Origin: CAMLHU01 sp049680185
Lineage (GTDB): Bacteria > Gemmatimonadota > Gemmatimonadetes > Gemmatimonadales > GWC2-71-9
NCBI GenBank assembly: GCA_049680185.1
Contig: JBAUHI010000032.1
Location: 1 to 64,000, forward strand
Direction of reading: 5' to 3'
DNA length: 64,000 bases
The notes below the pieces were generated by a model. The model did no database searches. It was not told the origin of the DNA and saw only the letters and a program-made list of their open reading frames with translations. A program made the position numbers and the translations under genes. The stretch's first letter is position 1; the number at the start of each line of letters is the position of its first letter. Positions 32,133 through 40,322 of this stretch are shown piece by piece.

Positions 32133-32936
32133 TCACGCCCCAAGACCCCGGCAACGAGCGGCCAGCGCCTCGACGAGGTCGCCCCATCGCAGCGACCGGG
32201 CCGGCGCCTCCAGACGGCGGATGAGCGCTGCACCCGCCGGGAGCGGTGCCAGCCCGGCGCGGCCGAGCACCTGATCGATCGGCGCATCGGCAACGACCCG
32301 ACCGCCATCGAGCGCGATGCCACGATCAGCGAGTTCGGCCGCAAAGCCGGGGTCATGGGTCACGGCGATGATGGCGGTACCCTGCGACCTGCGGGCGCGG
32401 AGCGCCGTCACGACGCGGGCCCGCGCCGAACGGTCAAGGGTCGCCGTCGGCTCGTCCAGCAGCAGGAGCCTCGGCTCCAGCGCCAGCACTCCTGCCAGCG
32501 CCACCAACCGGCGCTTAGGCAACGGAAGATCGTACGGATGGACCGCCGCCACATCCAGGAGGTCGAGCTCCGCCAGCGATCGCTCGACCGCCGCATCGAT
32601 CCGCGCGGCGTCCCACCCGAGCGTCTCGGGGCCGAACCGCACATCGTCCCGGACCATCCGACGAAAGAGCTGATCCTCCGGCCGCTGGAAGAGGAACCCC
32701 ACGGTTCCCGTCAGGTCCTCGGGATGGAGTCCCCCGGTCGACCGGCCACCGATCTCGATCGTCCCCGACCGCGGCTGCCGGAATGCCATCAGGAGCCGGA
32801 GAAGCGTCGTCTTTCCGGCACCATTGGGCCCCAGCAGCGCGATGCCCTCCCCAGCGGCGACCTCGAACGACACGCCAGCAAGCGTCTCCCGCTCGGCGTA
32901 CCCGAAGCATAGGTCCCGCACGCGGACAAAGGTCAT
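32133..32936 (-). CDS. Energy-coupling factor ATPase with altered signature motif
   Basis: 267 residues. Walker A is intact (GPNGAGKT, 36-43), Q-loop FQRPEDQLF, Walker B LLLLDEPTATLD, H-loop VTHD. The ABC signature LSGGQ is replaced by LPLPKRRLVALAG (about 137-149). A related change (RKLVALAS-like) is known to me in one of the two ATPases of some YkoD-like importers. It should pair with the next ATPase, whose signature is intact but whose Walker A is not, making one competent site. Last gene of the S-T-A-A operon; 4-nt overlap (ATGA) with its partner. Confidence 0.9.
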   Translation of the reverse strand: MTFVRVRDLCFGYAERETLAGVSFEVAAGEGIALLGPNGAGKTTLLRLLMAFRQPRSGTIEIGGRSTGGLHPEDLTGTVGFLFQRPEDQLFRRMVRDDVRFGPETLGWDAARIDAAVERSLAELDLLDVAAVHPYDLPLPKRRLVALAGVLALEPRLLLLDEPTATLDRSARARVVTALRARRSQGTAIIAVTHDPGFAAELADRGIALDGGRVVADAPIDQVLGRAGLAPLPAGAALIRRLEAPARSLRWGDLVEALAARCRGLGA

Positions 32937-33778
32937 GTTCGCATGACCCTGGCGGCTGCGCCCTCCAGAGTGAGCGGCACGCCGCCACGTGCCATCCCGG
33001 GCGCGTGCTCCGTCGCCGCGCGCCAGAGTTCTCCCACGGTGGTGCTCCCCGCGCCCAGCGCCCAGCAGCCATCGCTCGCGAGTACGGCAGCAGGTGCACC
33101 GTCCAACGCGACCTGTCCGTGCTCGAGCACGATGATCCGATCGGCCACCTCCAGCACGCCATCCGCATCCTCGGTGGCGATCACCACCGCGGCACCGCGC
33201 CGCGCCTCCTCACGGAAGAGGGCGTACGCTCCGGCCCGCGCCGCAGGATCGAGTGCCGAGGCGGGCTCATCGAGCAGCCAGACCGCCGGTGCCAGCACCA
33301 GCATCGCCGCGAGTACCACCCGCTGCAGCTCTCCGCCGGACAGCTCGTTGGGCACTCGCTGGGCCAGGTGGCCGGCGCCGACCCGCGCCAGCGCATGCAT
33401 CACGGCCGCCTCGATCCGGTCGCGCTCCCATCCGAGGTTGGCCGGCGCGAATGCCACCTCGTCAAATACCGATTCGGCAAGTCCCGACAGCTGCAGGTGC
33501 GGCTGGGCCGAGACGTAGCCGATGCGTCCGGCGAGCGCCGCCCGGTGCGCGATGTCGCCGGGGTCGAGCTCGCCGACCCGGACCGAACCGGTCCGCTTGC
33601 CGCCGGTCAGGATCGGCGCAAAGCCTCCAGCCGCGAGCAAGAGAGTGCTCGAGCCGGCGCCGAGCTTCCCGAAGAGCCAGGTGACCTGACCGGCTGCGAA
33701 GGAGATCGACAGGTCACGGAGCGCTGGCGTACCTGCACCCGGATAGGAAAAGCTCACGCCATCGAATCGGATCATCAT
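32933..33778 (-). CDS. Energy-coupling factor ATPase with degenerate Walker A
   Basis: 281 residues. The P-loop reads FGKLGAGSSTLLL: the invariant lysine of GxxGxGK(S/T) is Ser43 (codon TCG), so ATP hydrolysis at this site should be impaired. The signature is intact (ELSGGELQRVVLA), as is Walker B (VWLLDEPASALD); the H-loop His is replaced (IATEDADG). It thus supplies a good signature motif to the partner ATPase while its own nucleotide site is probably structural. ATGA overlaps on both sides tie it to the T component and the other ATPase. Confidence 0.88.
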   Translation of the reverse strand: MMIRFDGVSFSYPGAGTPALRDLSISFAAGQVTWLFGKLGAGSSTLLLAAGGFAPILTGGKRTGSVRVGELDPGDIAHRAALAGRIGYVSAQPHLQLSGLAESVFDEVAFAPANLGWERDRIEAAVMHALARVGAGHLAQRVPNELSGGELQRVVLAAMLVLAPAVWLLDEPASALDPAARAGAYALFREEARRGAAVVIATEDADGVLEVADRIIVLEHGQVALDGAPAAVLASDGCWALGAGSTTVGELWRAATEHAPGMARGGVPLTLEGAAARVMRT

Positions 33779-34533
33779 CGGGAGACCCGCCAGATGACCG
33801 CCACGACGACTGCAAGCACCGAGCCCCAGCGCACCACCCGGTCGAGTGGCGTGTCCACCGGCGGCGCGAGCGGTGTCCGCCGCGCGCCCGGTGCGGTCAC
33901 CGCGGCAATGGCGCGGCCCTCGAGCGCCACGGCCCGGTCGTCGGCGTCCGCGAGCGCCCCGAGGATGAGCGGCAGGGTGAGGGGGACGAGCGACGTGACA
34001 CGCTGCACGATCGAGCCCTGTACCCGGAGCCCACGCGACCGCTGCGCGTCGCGGATCAACGTCGCCCGCTGACGCAACCGGGGGATCGTCTGCAACGTGG
34101 CGGCGACGAGATAGGCCGCCGCGAAGGGCCAGCGCCGTGCTGCAGCCGCGTCGACGAAACGCGAGGCACGGAATCCGCGGAGGGCCAGCATCGACGCTAC
34201 CACGATCGCCGTGAGGCGGGCACCCTGCGCCAGTGCCTCGTCGAGCCCCGCGATCGACAGCGTCACCGGTCCCCAGGTGGTGAACGGCGCATCACCGAGT
34301 ACGCCCTGCACCAGGAGGAGCAGGAGCCAGAGCGGCAGTACGATGATGAGCGAGGGCGTGAGCGATCCGGGGTCGCCGAGAACGGCGGCGACCGCGATGA
34401 CGAGCAACGCCAGGACGACCGGCCCGATCGACGCTGGCAGCAGGAACGCCAGGACCACCACGGCGACGGTGACCGTGAGCGACGTGAACGGGTGCGCCCG
34501 GGCCACGAGCGACCCGGACGCGGTCGACGTCAC
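33775..34533 (-). CDS. ecfT: Energy-coupling factor transmembrane component EcfT (CbiQ-like)
   Basis: GTG start at 34533 overlapping the S-component stop (GTGA); 252 residues. N-terminal HPFTSLTVTVAVVVLAFLL with five to six helices, and the coupling helices carrying Ala-Arg-Gly-like motifs: RATLIRDAQRSRGLRV and ADDRAVALEGRAI, which insert into grooves of the ATPases. It links the ATPase pair to the S component in the membrane. The frame extends upstream to 34905 only as antisense to the S component gene. Confidence 0.88.
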   Translation of the reverse strand: MTSTASGSLVARAHPFTSLTVTVAVVVLAFLLPASIGPVVLALLVIAVAAVLGDPGSLTPSLIIVLPLWLLLLLVQGVLGDAPFTTWGPVTLSIAGLDEALAQGARLTAIVVASMLALRGFRASRFVDAAAARRWPFAAAYLVAATLQTIPRLRQRATLIRDAQRSRGLRVQGSIVQRVTSLVPLTLPLILGALADADDRAVALEGRAIAAVTAPGARRTPLAPPVDTPLDRVVRWGSVLAVVVAVIWRVSR

Positions 34534-35108
34534 GCGTGACGCCCGGTGGCGTCGATGGCGATCGGGAAGCGACTCGCCATCCGCGCCGGGAGCGCCAGCA
34601 GCACCGCTGCCACCAACCCGAATGCGATCCCCTTGTCGACGAGGTCCGTCGAAATGCTCGCGAGCGTCACGGCCCGCTCGAGCGACAGGCCGAGGGAACG
34701 AAAGAGGGCGCCAAGCGCGGTGACGCCGGGCGCGGTGACGCCCTTGAAGAGCGAATAGGCAATGACCGACGAGAGCGTGCCGCCGAGCAGGCCGCAAAAG
34801 GCGCCCCACCCGACCGCGCGCAGGATCGAGCGGAATCCCGAACGCCCCGCCGCGGCCGCGGCGACCAGCACGATCAGCACCTGGATCGGCAGGAATGCGA
34901 GCCACATCATCTGACCCGACAGGAGTGCCGTAAGCACCTGACTCAGGGCGCCGGTGAGCACCCCGGCCAGCGGGCCGAGGAGCGTCGTGACCAGGATGGT
35001 GCCGACGGAGTCGAGATAGATCGGCAGCCCGAGTTCCTGGACGATCTTTCCCATCGCCACGTTTAGGGCGATGCAGGTCGGCACCAGGGCCAGGAGGCGT
35101 GTATTCAC
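34530..35108 (-). CDS. ECF transporter substrate-binding (S) component
   Basis: 192 residues with six predicted helices. MNTRLLALVPTCIALNVAMG and the stretch LPIYLDSVGTILVTTLLGP, then GVLTGALSQVLTALL, match a widespread family of S components of unknown ligand; a vitamin or its precursor is the usual cargo. First gene of a complete S-T-A-A operon with 4-nt overlaps throughout, so this is a dedicated (group I) importer. No riboswitch fold is evident in the short upstream region (35109-35167), which is shared with the divergent M28 gene. Confidence 0.82.
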   Translation of the reverse strand: MNTRLLALVPTCIALNVAMGKIVQELGLPIYLDSVGTILVTTLLGPLAGVLTGALSQVLTALLSGQMMWLAFLPIQVLIVLVAAAAAGRSGFRSILRAVGWGAFCGLLGGTLSSVIAYSLFKGVTAPGVTALGALFRSLGLSLERAVTLASISTDLVDKGIAFGLVAAVLLALPARMASRFPIAIDATGRHA

Positions 35109-35152
35109 CGGATGGATTCTATCGGGTGCGGGCGGCAGTGGAAATGGGGCGT

Positions 35153-35158
35153 TATCTT
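35153..35158 (+). promoter_or_regulatory. Candidate -10 TATCTT of the M28 gene
   Basis: TATCTT lies 9 nt before the ATG at 35168, which would place the transcript start within a few bases of the start codon. No ribosome site is seen, in line with a leaderless or near-leaderless mRNA. Confidence 0.35.
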
Positions 35159-35167
35159 CCCGAAACT

Positions 35168-36439
35168 ATGCGCTTCCATGCTGCCATCGCACTCGTCCTC
35201 GCCCTCGGCGCCACGGCACCGCTCCACGCCCAGCAGGCCGCCGAGGCCCGGGATCTTCTGAACGACGTCAAGTTCCTTGCCTCGGACGCCCTCCAGGGCC
35301 GCAAGATCGGCACCCCGGGCGCCGACACCGCCGCAGCCTACCTGGCCCGACGGTTCGAGGCCGCCGGCCTGCAACCCGCGCCGGGCGGCTGGTTCCAGCG
35401 CTTCACCGTCGACCCCAACGCGCCGGCGACCCAGCACAGCGGCATCGGCGGCGCCACCGGGGAGAACGTGATCGGGATCGTGCCCGGCCGTGACCCGCAC
35501 CTCCAGGACCAGGTGATCGTGGTCGGCGCGCACTACGATCATCTGGGACTCGGCGGGTTCGGTGCCCTCGACCCCGACAGCACCGGCAAGGTCCACAACG
35601 GCGCCGACGACAACGCCTCGGGTTCCGCCGCACTCGTGGCGATCGCCCGCCATGTTGCCGCCCACCGACCCGCGCGCACCGTCGTGTTCATCGCGTTCAG
35701 CGGTGAGGAGGAGGGACTCCTCGGGAGCGACTGGTACGTCAAGCATCCGCTCTACCCGCTCGAGCACACCGTCGCGATGATCAACCTCGACATGGTCGGA
35801 CGGCTCCGCAACGCCCGGCTCATCGTGTACGGCTCCGCCACCGCCACCGAATGGCCGGCGCTCCTCGACTCGCTCAACCGGACCGCGCGCTTCGACCTGA
35901 AGGAACATGGCGACGGGTACGGACCCAGCGACCAGTCGTCGTTCTACGCGCGGCACCTGCCGGTGCTCTACCTGTTCACCGACCTGCATGCCGACTACCA
36001 CCGGTCCACCGACGACTGGCAGAAGATCAACGCCGACGGGCTCGCCCGTGTGGCCGATTTTGCCGCCGCGATCGCGACGGCCGTGGCCGACCGGCACAGC
36101 GGACTGACGTTCGTCGATGTGCCGCAGCCGAGCGTCCAGGCCGACACCATGCCGGTCGTCACCTCGGGCTACGGCGCCTACCTCGGCACCATCCCGGACA
36201 TGAGCGAGAGCCCTGGCGGCGTCGCGATCACCGGTGTCCATGCCGGAAGTCCGGCGGAGAAGGCCGGCCTGCTCGGCGGTGACGTGATCATCAAGATGGA
36301 CGGCCACACCGTCGCCGACCTGATGGGAATGACCGAGGTACTGCGGGCCCACAAGGCGGGAGATACCATCGAGATCGTCGTGCGGCGCAATGCCACCGAC
36401 ATCGTGACCCACGCCACCCTCGGCGTCCGGCACGACTGA
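35168..36439 (+). CDS. Secreted M28-family metallopeptidase with C-terminal PDZ domain
   Basis: Start MRFHAAIALVLALGATAP (35168), signal peptide cleaved after LHAQ; 423 residues. Two-zinc M28 site: GAHYDHLG (His, Asp), GADDNASGSAAL (bridging Asp), SGEEEGLLGS (catalytic and zinc Glu), NLDMVGR (Asp) and DYHRSTDDW (His). A PDZ domain at about 335-420 (GVAITGVHAGSPAEKAGLLG, GDVIIKMDGHTV) may recruit substrate C-termini. Periplasmic aminopeptidase or carboxypeptidase-like. Its stop overlaps the GAF gene start (TGATG). Confidence 0.93.
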   Translation: MRFHAAIALVLALGATAPLHAQQAAEARDLLNDVKFLASDALQGRKIGTPGADTAAAYLARRFEAAGLQPAPGGWFQRFTVDPNAPATQHSGIGGATGENVIGIVPGRDPHLQDQVIVVGAHYDHLGLGGFGALDPDSTGKVHNGADDNASGSAALVAIARHVAAHRPARTVVFIAFSGEEEGLLGSDWYVKHPLYPLEHTVAMINLDMVGRLRNARLIVYGSATATEWPALLDSLNRTARFDLKEHGDGYGPSDQSSFYARHLPVLYLFTDLHADYHRSTDDWQKINADGLARVADFAAAIATAVADRHSGLTFVDVPQPSVQADTMPVVTSGYGAYLGTIPDMSESPGGVAITGVHAGSPAEKAGLLGGDVIIKMDGHTVADLMGMTEVLRAHKAGDTIEIVVRRNATDIVTHATLGVRHD

Positions 36440-36894
36440 TGCCGGTGCTCGATGGCGACCGGCTCGTCGGCGCACTCCGGGGCGCCTTTGCCCGTGAGGT
36501 GGGCCGGACCGCCCTGCTCCAACTGGCCGCCGACCGGATCCGCGCCGCCGGCGCGCCGTACACCTCCGCCTACCTCTATATGCTGGTCGGCGGGGAGCTG
36601 GTGCTAGAGGCCCACAGCGGCCGGGACACCGAGCACACCCGCATCCCCGTCGGCACGGGCGTCTGCGGCACCGCGGTGGCCACCGGACTCGACCAGAACG
36701 TGGGAGACATCCGCTCCCGCGAGAACTACCTCGCCTGCAATCTCGACACCCGCTCGGAACTCGTGGTGCTCATCCGCCTGGGCAGCACCATCCTCGGCCA
36801 GATCGACATCGACAGCGACGCCGTCGACCCGTTCACGCCGGAGGAAGAGGCCGAGGTACGAAAGGTGGCGGATGCGTTGGGGGTGTTGATCTAG
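36439..36894 (+). CDS. GAF-domain protein related to free methionine-(R)-sulfoxide reductase
   Basis: 151 residues, one GAF domain. IPVGTGVCGTAVATGLDQNV and RSRENYLACNLDTRSELVVL match the fRMsr (YebR-like) family. Of the three fRMsr cysteines it keeps C76 (GVCG) and C100 (LACN), spaced 24 as in the E. coli enzyme, where the latter is the nucleophile. The third cysteine position is His66. It could still reduce free Met-R-O with one resolving cysteine, or could be a sensor. One-base overlap with the M28 gene suggests co-expression. Confidence 0.78.
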   Translation: MPVLDGDRLVGALRGAFAREVGRTALLQLAADRIRAAGAPYTSAYLYMLVGGELVLEAHSGRDTEHTRIPVGTGVCGTAVATGLDQNVGDIRSRENYLACNLDTRSELVVLIRLGSTILGQIDIDSDAVDPFTPEEEAEVRKVADALGVLI

Positions 36895-37114
36895 GAAGCG
36901 ATCGGCTAACGGCGGCTATCAGCTATCGGCTATCAGCTATCGGCTGACAGCCAACTGCTCTGGCTATCGGTTGTCAGCGATCAGCGGGCCCGAACGCGAG
37001 CAAGCCCCCGGCGTCTACGTCGGAGGCTTGGTTGTCACAGGAGCGTGCTGATAGCTGATGGCTGATAGCTGATAGCTGCTAGCTCCTAGCTGATAACTGC
37101 TAGCCTCGAAGACC
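36895..37114. repeat. Second island of inverted heptamer arrays around a hairpin
   Basis: Left arm about 36900-36990: GCTATCA/GCTATCG heptamers. Right arm: eight heptamers (CTGATAG, CTGATGG, CTGCTAG and similar) at 37048-37103. Centre: a 13-pair stem with one mismatch and one G-T pair and a TCTA loop (37001-37013 with 37018-37030). Same plan and words as 30361-30541, and again between convergent genes. Confidence 0.9.
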
Positions 37115-38446
37115 CTACTCATCCACCTGCGCCTCGAGCGCGGCCCGCTCTTCCTCCGGCAACACCAGCCGCCGGTTGCGGCTCTCGTGGTCCAGCACTT
37201 CGGCGTACCGGCCCCATTCGATCACCGTCCGCATCAGCCCGTTGGCGCGGCTGAACGGGAAGCAGATCGTCAGGTCGGCCAGGACCTCGTCCGCCTCGAT
37301 GGATCCGTCGTTCTCCTTGATCATCCCCACCACCCGCGCGAACAGCGGATGCTCCATCACCTGCACCCGGGTGAGTGCCTTCCGCTCCGCACTGTCGCCT
37401 GCCACCAGCTGCTGGCCCGCGGGTGTGAGTCGCACGTCATCGCCCGGCGTCACGACCCACGCCAGTTGCTCGGCTGCGCGTACGACGGACGTCATCCGGT
37501 CATAGTCGACCCCCAGCTCCTCGGCGATGTCGAACACCGAGTCCCCACCCTGGGCCCGGTCGGCAAGGTGGTCCAGCAGACCCATCACTTCCGAGACGTG
37601 CACCCGAGGGAAAGGGACCAAGCGCGCCGCGACGCCGCCGGCCGCTCGCTCCGGCTCGGGAAGGAGCGTTGCCGTGAGGATCGCGTAAAGCCGATCGACC
37701 GCGGCACCGAACAGGGGGCCTCGCGGATCCCGGGGATATGGGAGGGGATTGTCGAGCACCTCGCGGATGTGCCCCGGATTGGTGCCGAAGACCACGATCC
37801 GGCCCGCCAGGTACACCGCCTCGTCGACGCTGTGCGTCACCACCACGATGGTGCTGACGCCGGTGTCGGGATCCTGCCACAGATCCACCACCTGTGAACG
37901 CAGGTTCTCCGCCGTCAGGGCGTCGAGCGCCCCGAACGGCTCGTCCATGAAGAGGATCTCCGGCTCCACGGCCAGCGCCCGGGCAAAGCCGACCCGCTGC
38001 TTCATCCCGCCGGAAAGCTCGCGAGGATACGCCTGCTCGAATCCATCGAGACCTACCGCCTCGATCGCGTGGTTGATGGCCTTCGCGTGATCCGTGCCCT
38101 CGCGTCCCCTGGCCGCGAGTCCCATCGCCACGTTCTGTTCCACCGTGAGCCACGGCAGGAGGGCAAAGGATTGGAAGACCATCGCCGAGGATGCGAGGAC
38201 CCCTTCCACCGGCTGGCCGCGGTAGAGCACCTGGCCGGCGGTCGGACGGGTGAGTCCGGCCAGCAGCCGGAGCAACGTACTCTTGCCGCACCCCGACGGG
38301 CCGACGAACGCCACCACTTCGCGTTCGCGAATGGTGAGCGAGATGTCGCGCAGCGCCTCGAACTCCGCCTGCTTGGGGAGCCGGAAGCGCTGGATGACCC
38401 CGCGCGCCTCGAGCAGGATGTTGTTCGCTGCGGCAGGAGCGGTCAT
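37115..38446 (-). CDS. ABC importer ATPase with C-terminal AAA-associated domain (nitrate/sulfonate type)
   Basis: 443 residues from MTAPAAANNILLEARG. ATPase domain: Walker A GPSGCGKS, Q-loop FQSFALLPWL, signature RELSGGMKQRVGFARALA, Walker B ILFMDEPFGALD, H-loop VVTHSVDEAV. The C-terminal 150 residues (VHVSEVMGLLDHLADRAQGG, TICFPFSRANGLMRTVIEWG) are the AAA-associated C domain found in a subset of anion-type importers. It begins in the permease stop codon (ATGA). No substrate-binding protein gene is adjacent, so cargo cannot be named. Confidence 0.9.
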   Translation of the reverse strand: MTAPAAANNILLEARGVIQRFRLPKQAEFEALRDISLTIREREVVAFVGPSGCGKSTLLRLLAGLTRPTAGQVLYRGQPVEGVLASSAMVFQSFALLPWLTVEQNVAMGLAARGREGTDHAKAINHAIEAVGLDGFEQAYPRELSGGMKQRVGFARALAVEPEILFMDEPFGALDALTAENLRSQVVDLWQDPDTGVSTIVVVTHSVDEAVYLAGRIVVFGTNPGHIREVLDNPLPYPRDPRGPLFGAAVDRLYAILTATLLPEPERAAGGVAARLVPFPRVHVSEVMGLLDHLADRAQGGDSVFDIAEELGVDYDRMTSVVRAAEQLAWVVTPGDDVRLTPAGQQLVAGDSAERKALTRVQVMEHPLFARVVGMIKENDGSIEADEVLADLTICFPFSRANGLMRTVIEWGRYAEVLDHESRNRRLVLPEEERAALEAQVDE

Positions 38447-40248
38447 TGGGTCACTCCGTACTGGTTCTGGGCCAGGATGGCCAGCGGGCGCCACACCAGC
38501 CGGTTCCACCCCACGACGATCACGCTCATCACCGCGATGCCGCCCGCCAGGAGCGGGAAGTCGGCATGCACCGTGGCGAGCGAAATGAGACTGCCAAGCC
38601 CCGGCGCGATGTGGGTCGTCCCGCCAGCCTGGACGTATTCCGCCACGATCGATCCATTCCAGGCGCCACCTGCGGCGGTGACCCATCCGGTCACGAGGGC
38701 CGGGAACGCCGCCGGCAGGTACAGCTGGCGCCAGCGCGCCCATCCGGTCATCTGGAACACATCGGCGGCCTCCGCGAGTTGGGGCGGCAGTGCCGCGACC
38801 GCGGAGATCACGTTGAAGAGGATATACCACTGTGCCGAGAGCACCATCAACGTCACGGCACCGATCCCCATCCCGGCCCCGACACTGAGCAGTCCGAGGA
38901 TGACGAGCGGAAAGAGCATCGGCGCCGGGAATGAGGCCACGATCTGGATGACCGGCTGGAGCACCCGGGAGATCCGGGGTGAACGACCGATCAGGACGCC
39001 CACCGGGAGCGCCCACGCGGTCGAGAGCGCCACGGCCGTGAGGACCCGGGCGAAGGTGTATCCCGCCGAGCGCACGACGAGGAGCCACTGGCCGCCACTC
39101 AAGTGCGCGAGGAGCCGCACCAGCTGCAGCACTCCGAACCCGGCCCCCACCGCGACGATCACTGCCAGCACCGTCAACGTCACCCGCAGGACGCCATCAC
39201 GCCCCGCACGGGGGCCCGGGAACCGGCGCAGGACACGGTCAGCGTGTCGCAGTGAACGACGGAACGGCATCGTGGCGACCCGGGCCGTTGCCACCGCCCG
39301 ATGGCGCACCCTCCGGGCCTGCACCCGAAGCCGCGAGCGCCGCAGGAATTCCAGCAGCCAGTTGGTGGCCTGTCCCTCGCCCGCGGAATCATCGAGCCGG
39401 AACTTCTGGGCCCAGACCACCATCGGCCGCCAGAACAACCGGTCGACCGCGACGATCATCGTCGTCATCGCCAGCAATGCCAGCAGTATCGCGCGCCGAT
39501 CCCCGGCCTCGATGGCAGCGCTCATGTAGGCGCCGATCCCGGGCAGCCGAAAATCCCGGCCCCCGAGCTCGAACGCCTCGTTGACCATCAGGAAGAACCA
39601 CCCGCCGGCCATCGACAACATCCCGTTCCAGACCAGACCCGGGGCCGCAGCCGGGACCTCGAGCCGCTTGAAGATGTCCCACGATCCCCACCCTGCCACC
39701 TGCGCCGCCTCGCGCAGCGGCTCCGGCACACTCTTGAGCGAGTTGTAGAAACTCAACGCCAGATTCCACGCCTGCGCCGTGAAGATCATCAAGATCGCGG
39801 CGAGCTCGAGCCCTGCATTGCGGTCGGGGAAGAGCGCCACCAACCCCAGCACCAGTCCCGGCAGGAATCCGAGCACCGGGATGCTCTGCAGGATGTCCAG
39901 CACCGGGAGGAGGAAGCGCTCCGCGCGCGCCGAGGAGGCCGCCGCCCAGCCGAACCCGAACGCGAAGACGTAGGACACCACCAACGCCAGCACCCCGCGC
40001 GCCAGTGAAAAGAGCGTGTACCGCGGCAACGCCCCCGGCGACAGGTCGATCCGGACCGCCTGGTTGAGCGGCGCCTCGAACTGGTGTGCGAAGCTGACCA
40101 CGGCGCCGATCACTGCCGCCACCAGGCAGAGTACCACCACGTCGGCGAACGACACCACCGACGTCCGCACCGGCGCCTGCTCGGCGACGTGCTCGGGCGG
40201 CGCCCCTTCGGGCGACGGAACGGGTTCGGTGTCCAGGGGTACTGTCAT
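38443..40248 (-). CDS. ABC importer permease with two fused permease domains
   Basis: 601 residues. Two BPD-type permease domains in one chain, about 85-285 and 375-585, each with an EAA loop: REAAQVAGWGSWDIFKRLEV and AEAADVFQMTGWARWRQLYL. A basic linker (SRLRVQARRVRHRAVATARV) joins them. The duplicated layout corresponds to the uncharacterised duplicated anion-type permease group. One chain would give both halves of the channel, served by two copies of the ATPase encoded next. Promoter presumably in 40249-40322, divergent from the iminopeptidase gene. Confidence 0.9.
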   Translation of the reverse strand: MTVPLDTEPVPSPEGAPPEHVAEQAPVRTSVVSFADVVVLCLVAAVIGAVVSFAHQFEAPLNQAVRIDLSPGALPRYTLFSLARGVLALVVSYVFAFGFGWAAASSARAERFLLPVLDILQSIPVLGFLPGLVLGLVALFPDRNAGLELAAILMIFTAQAWNLALSFYNSLKSVPEPLREAAQVAGWGSWDIFKRLEVPAAAPGLVWNGMLSMAGGWFFLMVNEAFELGGRDFRLPGIGAYMSAAIEAGDRRAILLALLAMTTMIVAVDRLFWRPMVVWAQKFRLDDSAGEGQATNWLLEFLRRSRLRVQARRVRHRAVATARVATMPFRRSLRHADRVLRRFPGPRAGRDGVLRVTLTVLAVIVAVGAGFGVLQLVRLLAHLSGGQWLLVVRSAGYTFARVLTAVALSTAWALPVGVLIGRSPRISRVLQPVIQIVASFPAPMLFPLVILGLLSVGAGMGIGAVTLMVLSAQWYILFNVISAVAALPPQLAEAADVFQMTGWARWRQLYLPAAFPALVTGWVTAAGGAWNGSIVAEYVQAGGTTHIAPGLGSLISLATVHADFPLLAGGIAVMSVIVVGWNRLVWRPLAILAQNQYGVTQ

Positions 40249-40311
40249 CGTTCCGGAATCTAGCGTTCGATGGCGGGCGCTTGTAGCTGGTGGCGGGCGG
40301 TCGGCGACGGG

Positions 40312-40317
40312 TAGATT
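40312..40317 (+). promoter_or_regulatory. Candidate -10 TAGATT of the iminopeptidase gene
   Basis: TAGATT ends 5 nt before the GTG at 40323, which again implies a leaderless transcript. No -35 box is clear. Confidence 0.35.
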
Positions 40318-40322
40318 GGGGC

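Noticed and set aside
36439..36894. Confident call as methionine sulfoxide reductase
   Set aside because: One of the three family cysteines is His, so the enzymatic name was kept as a relation only.
38447..39088. N-terminal extension of the ABC ATPase to 657 residues
   Set aside because: It runs out of frame through the permease gene and has no domain; the start at 38446 overlaps the permease stop in the usual ATGA fashion.
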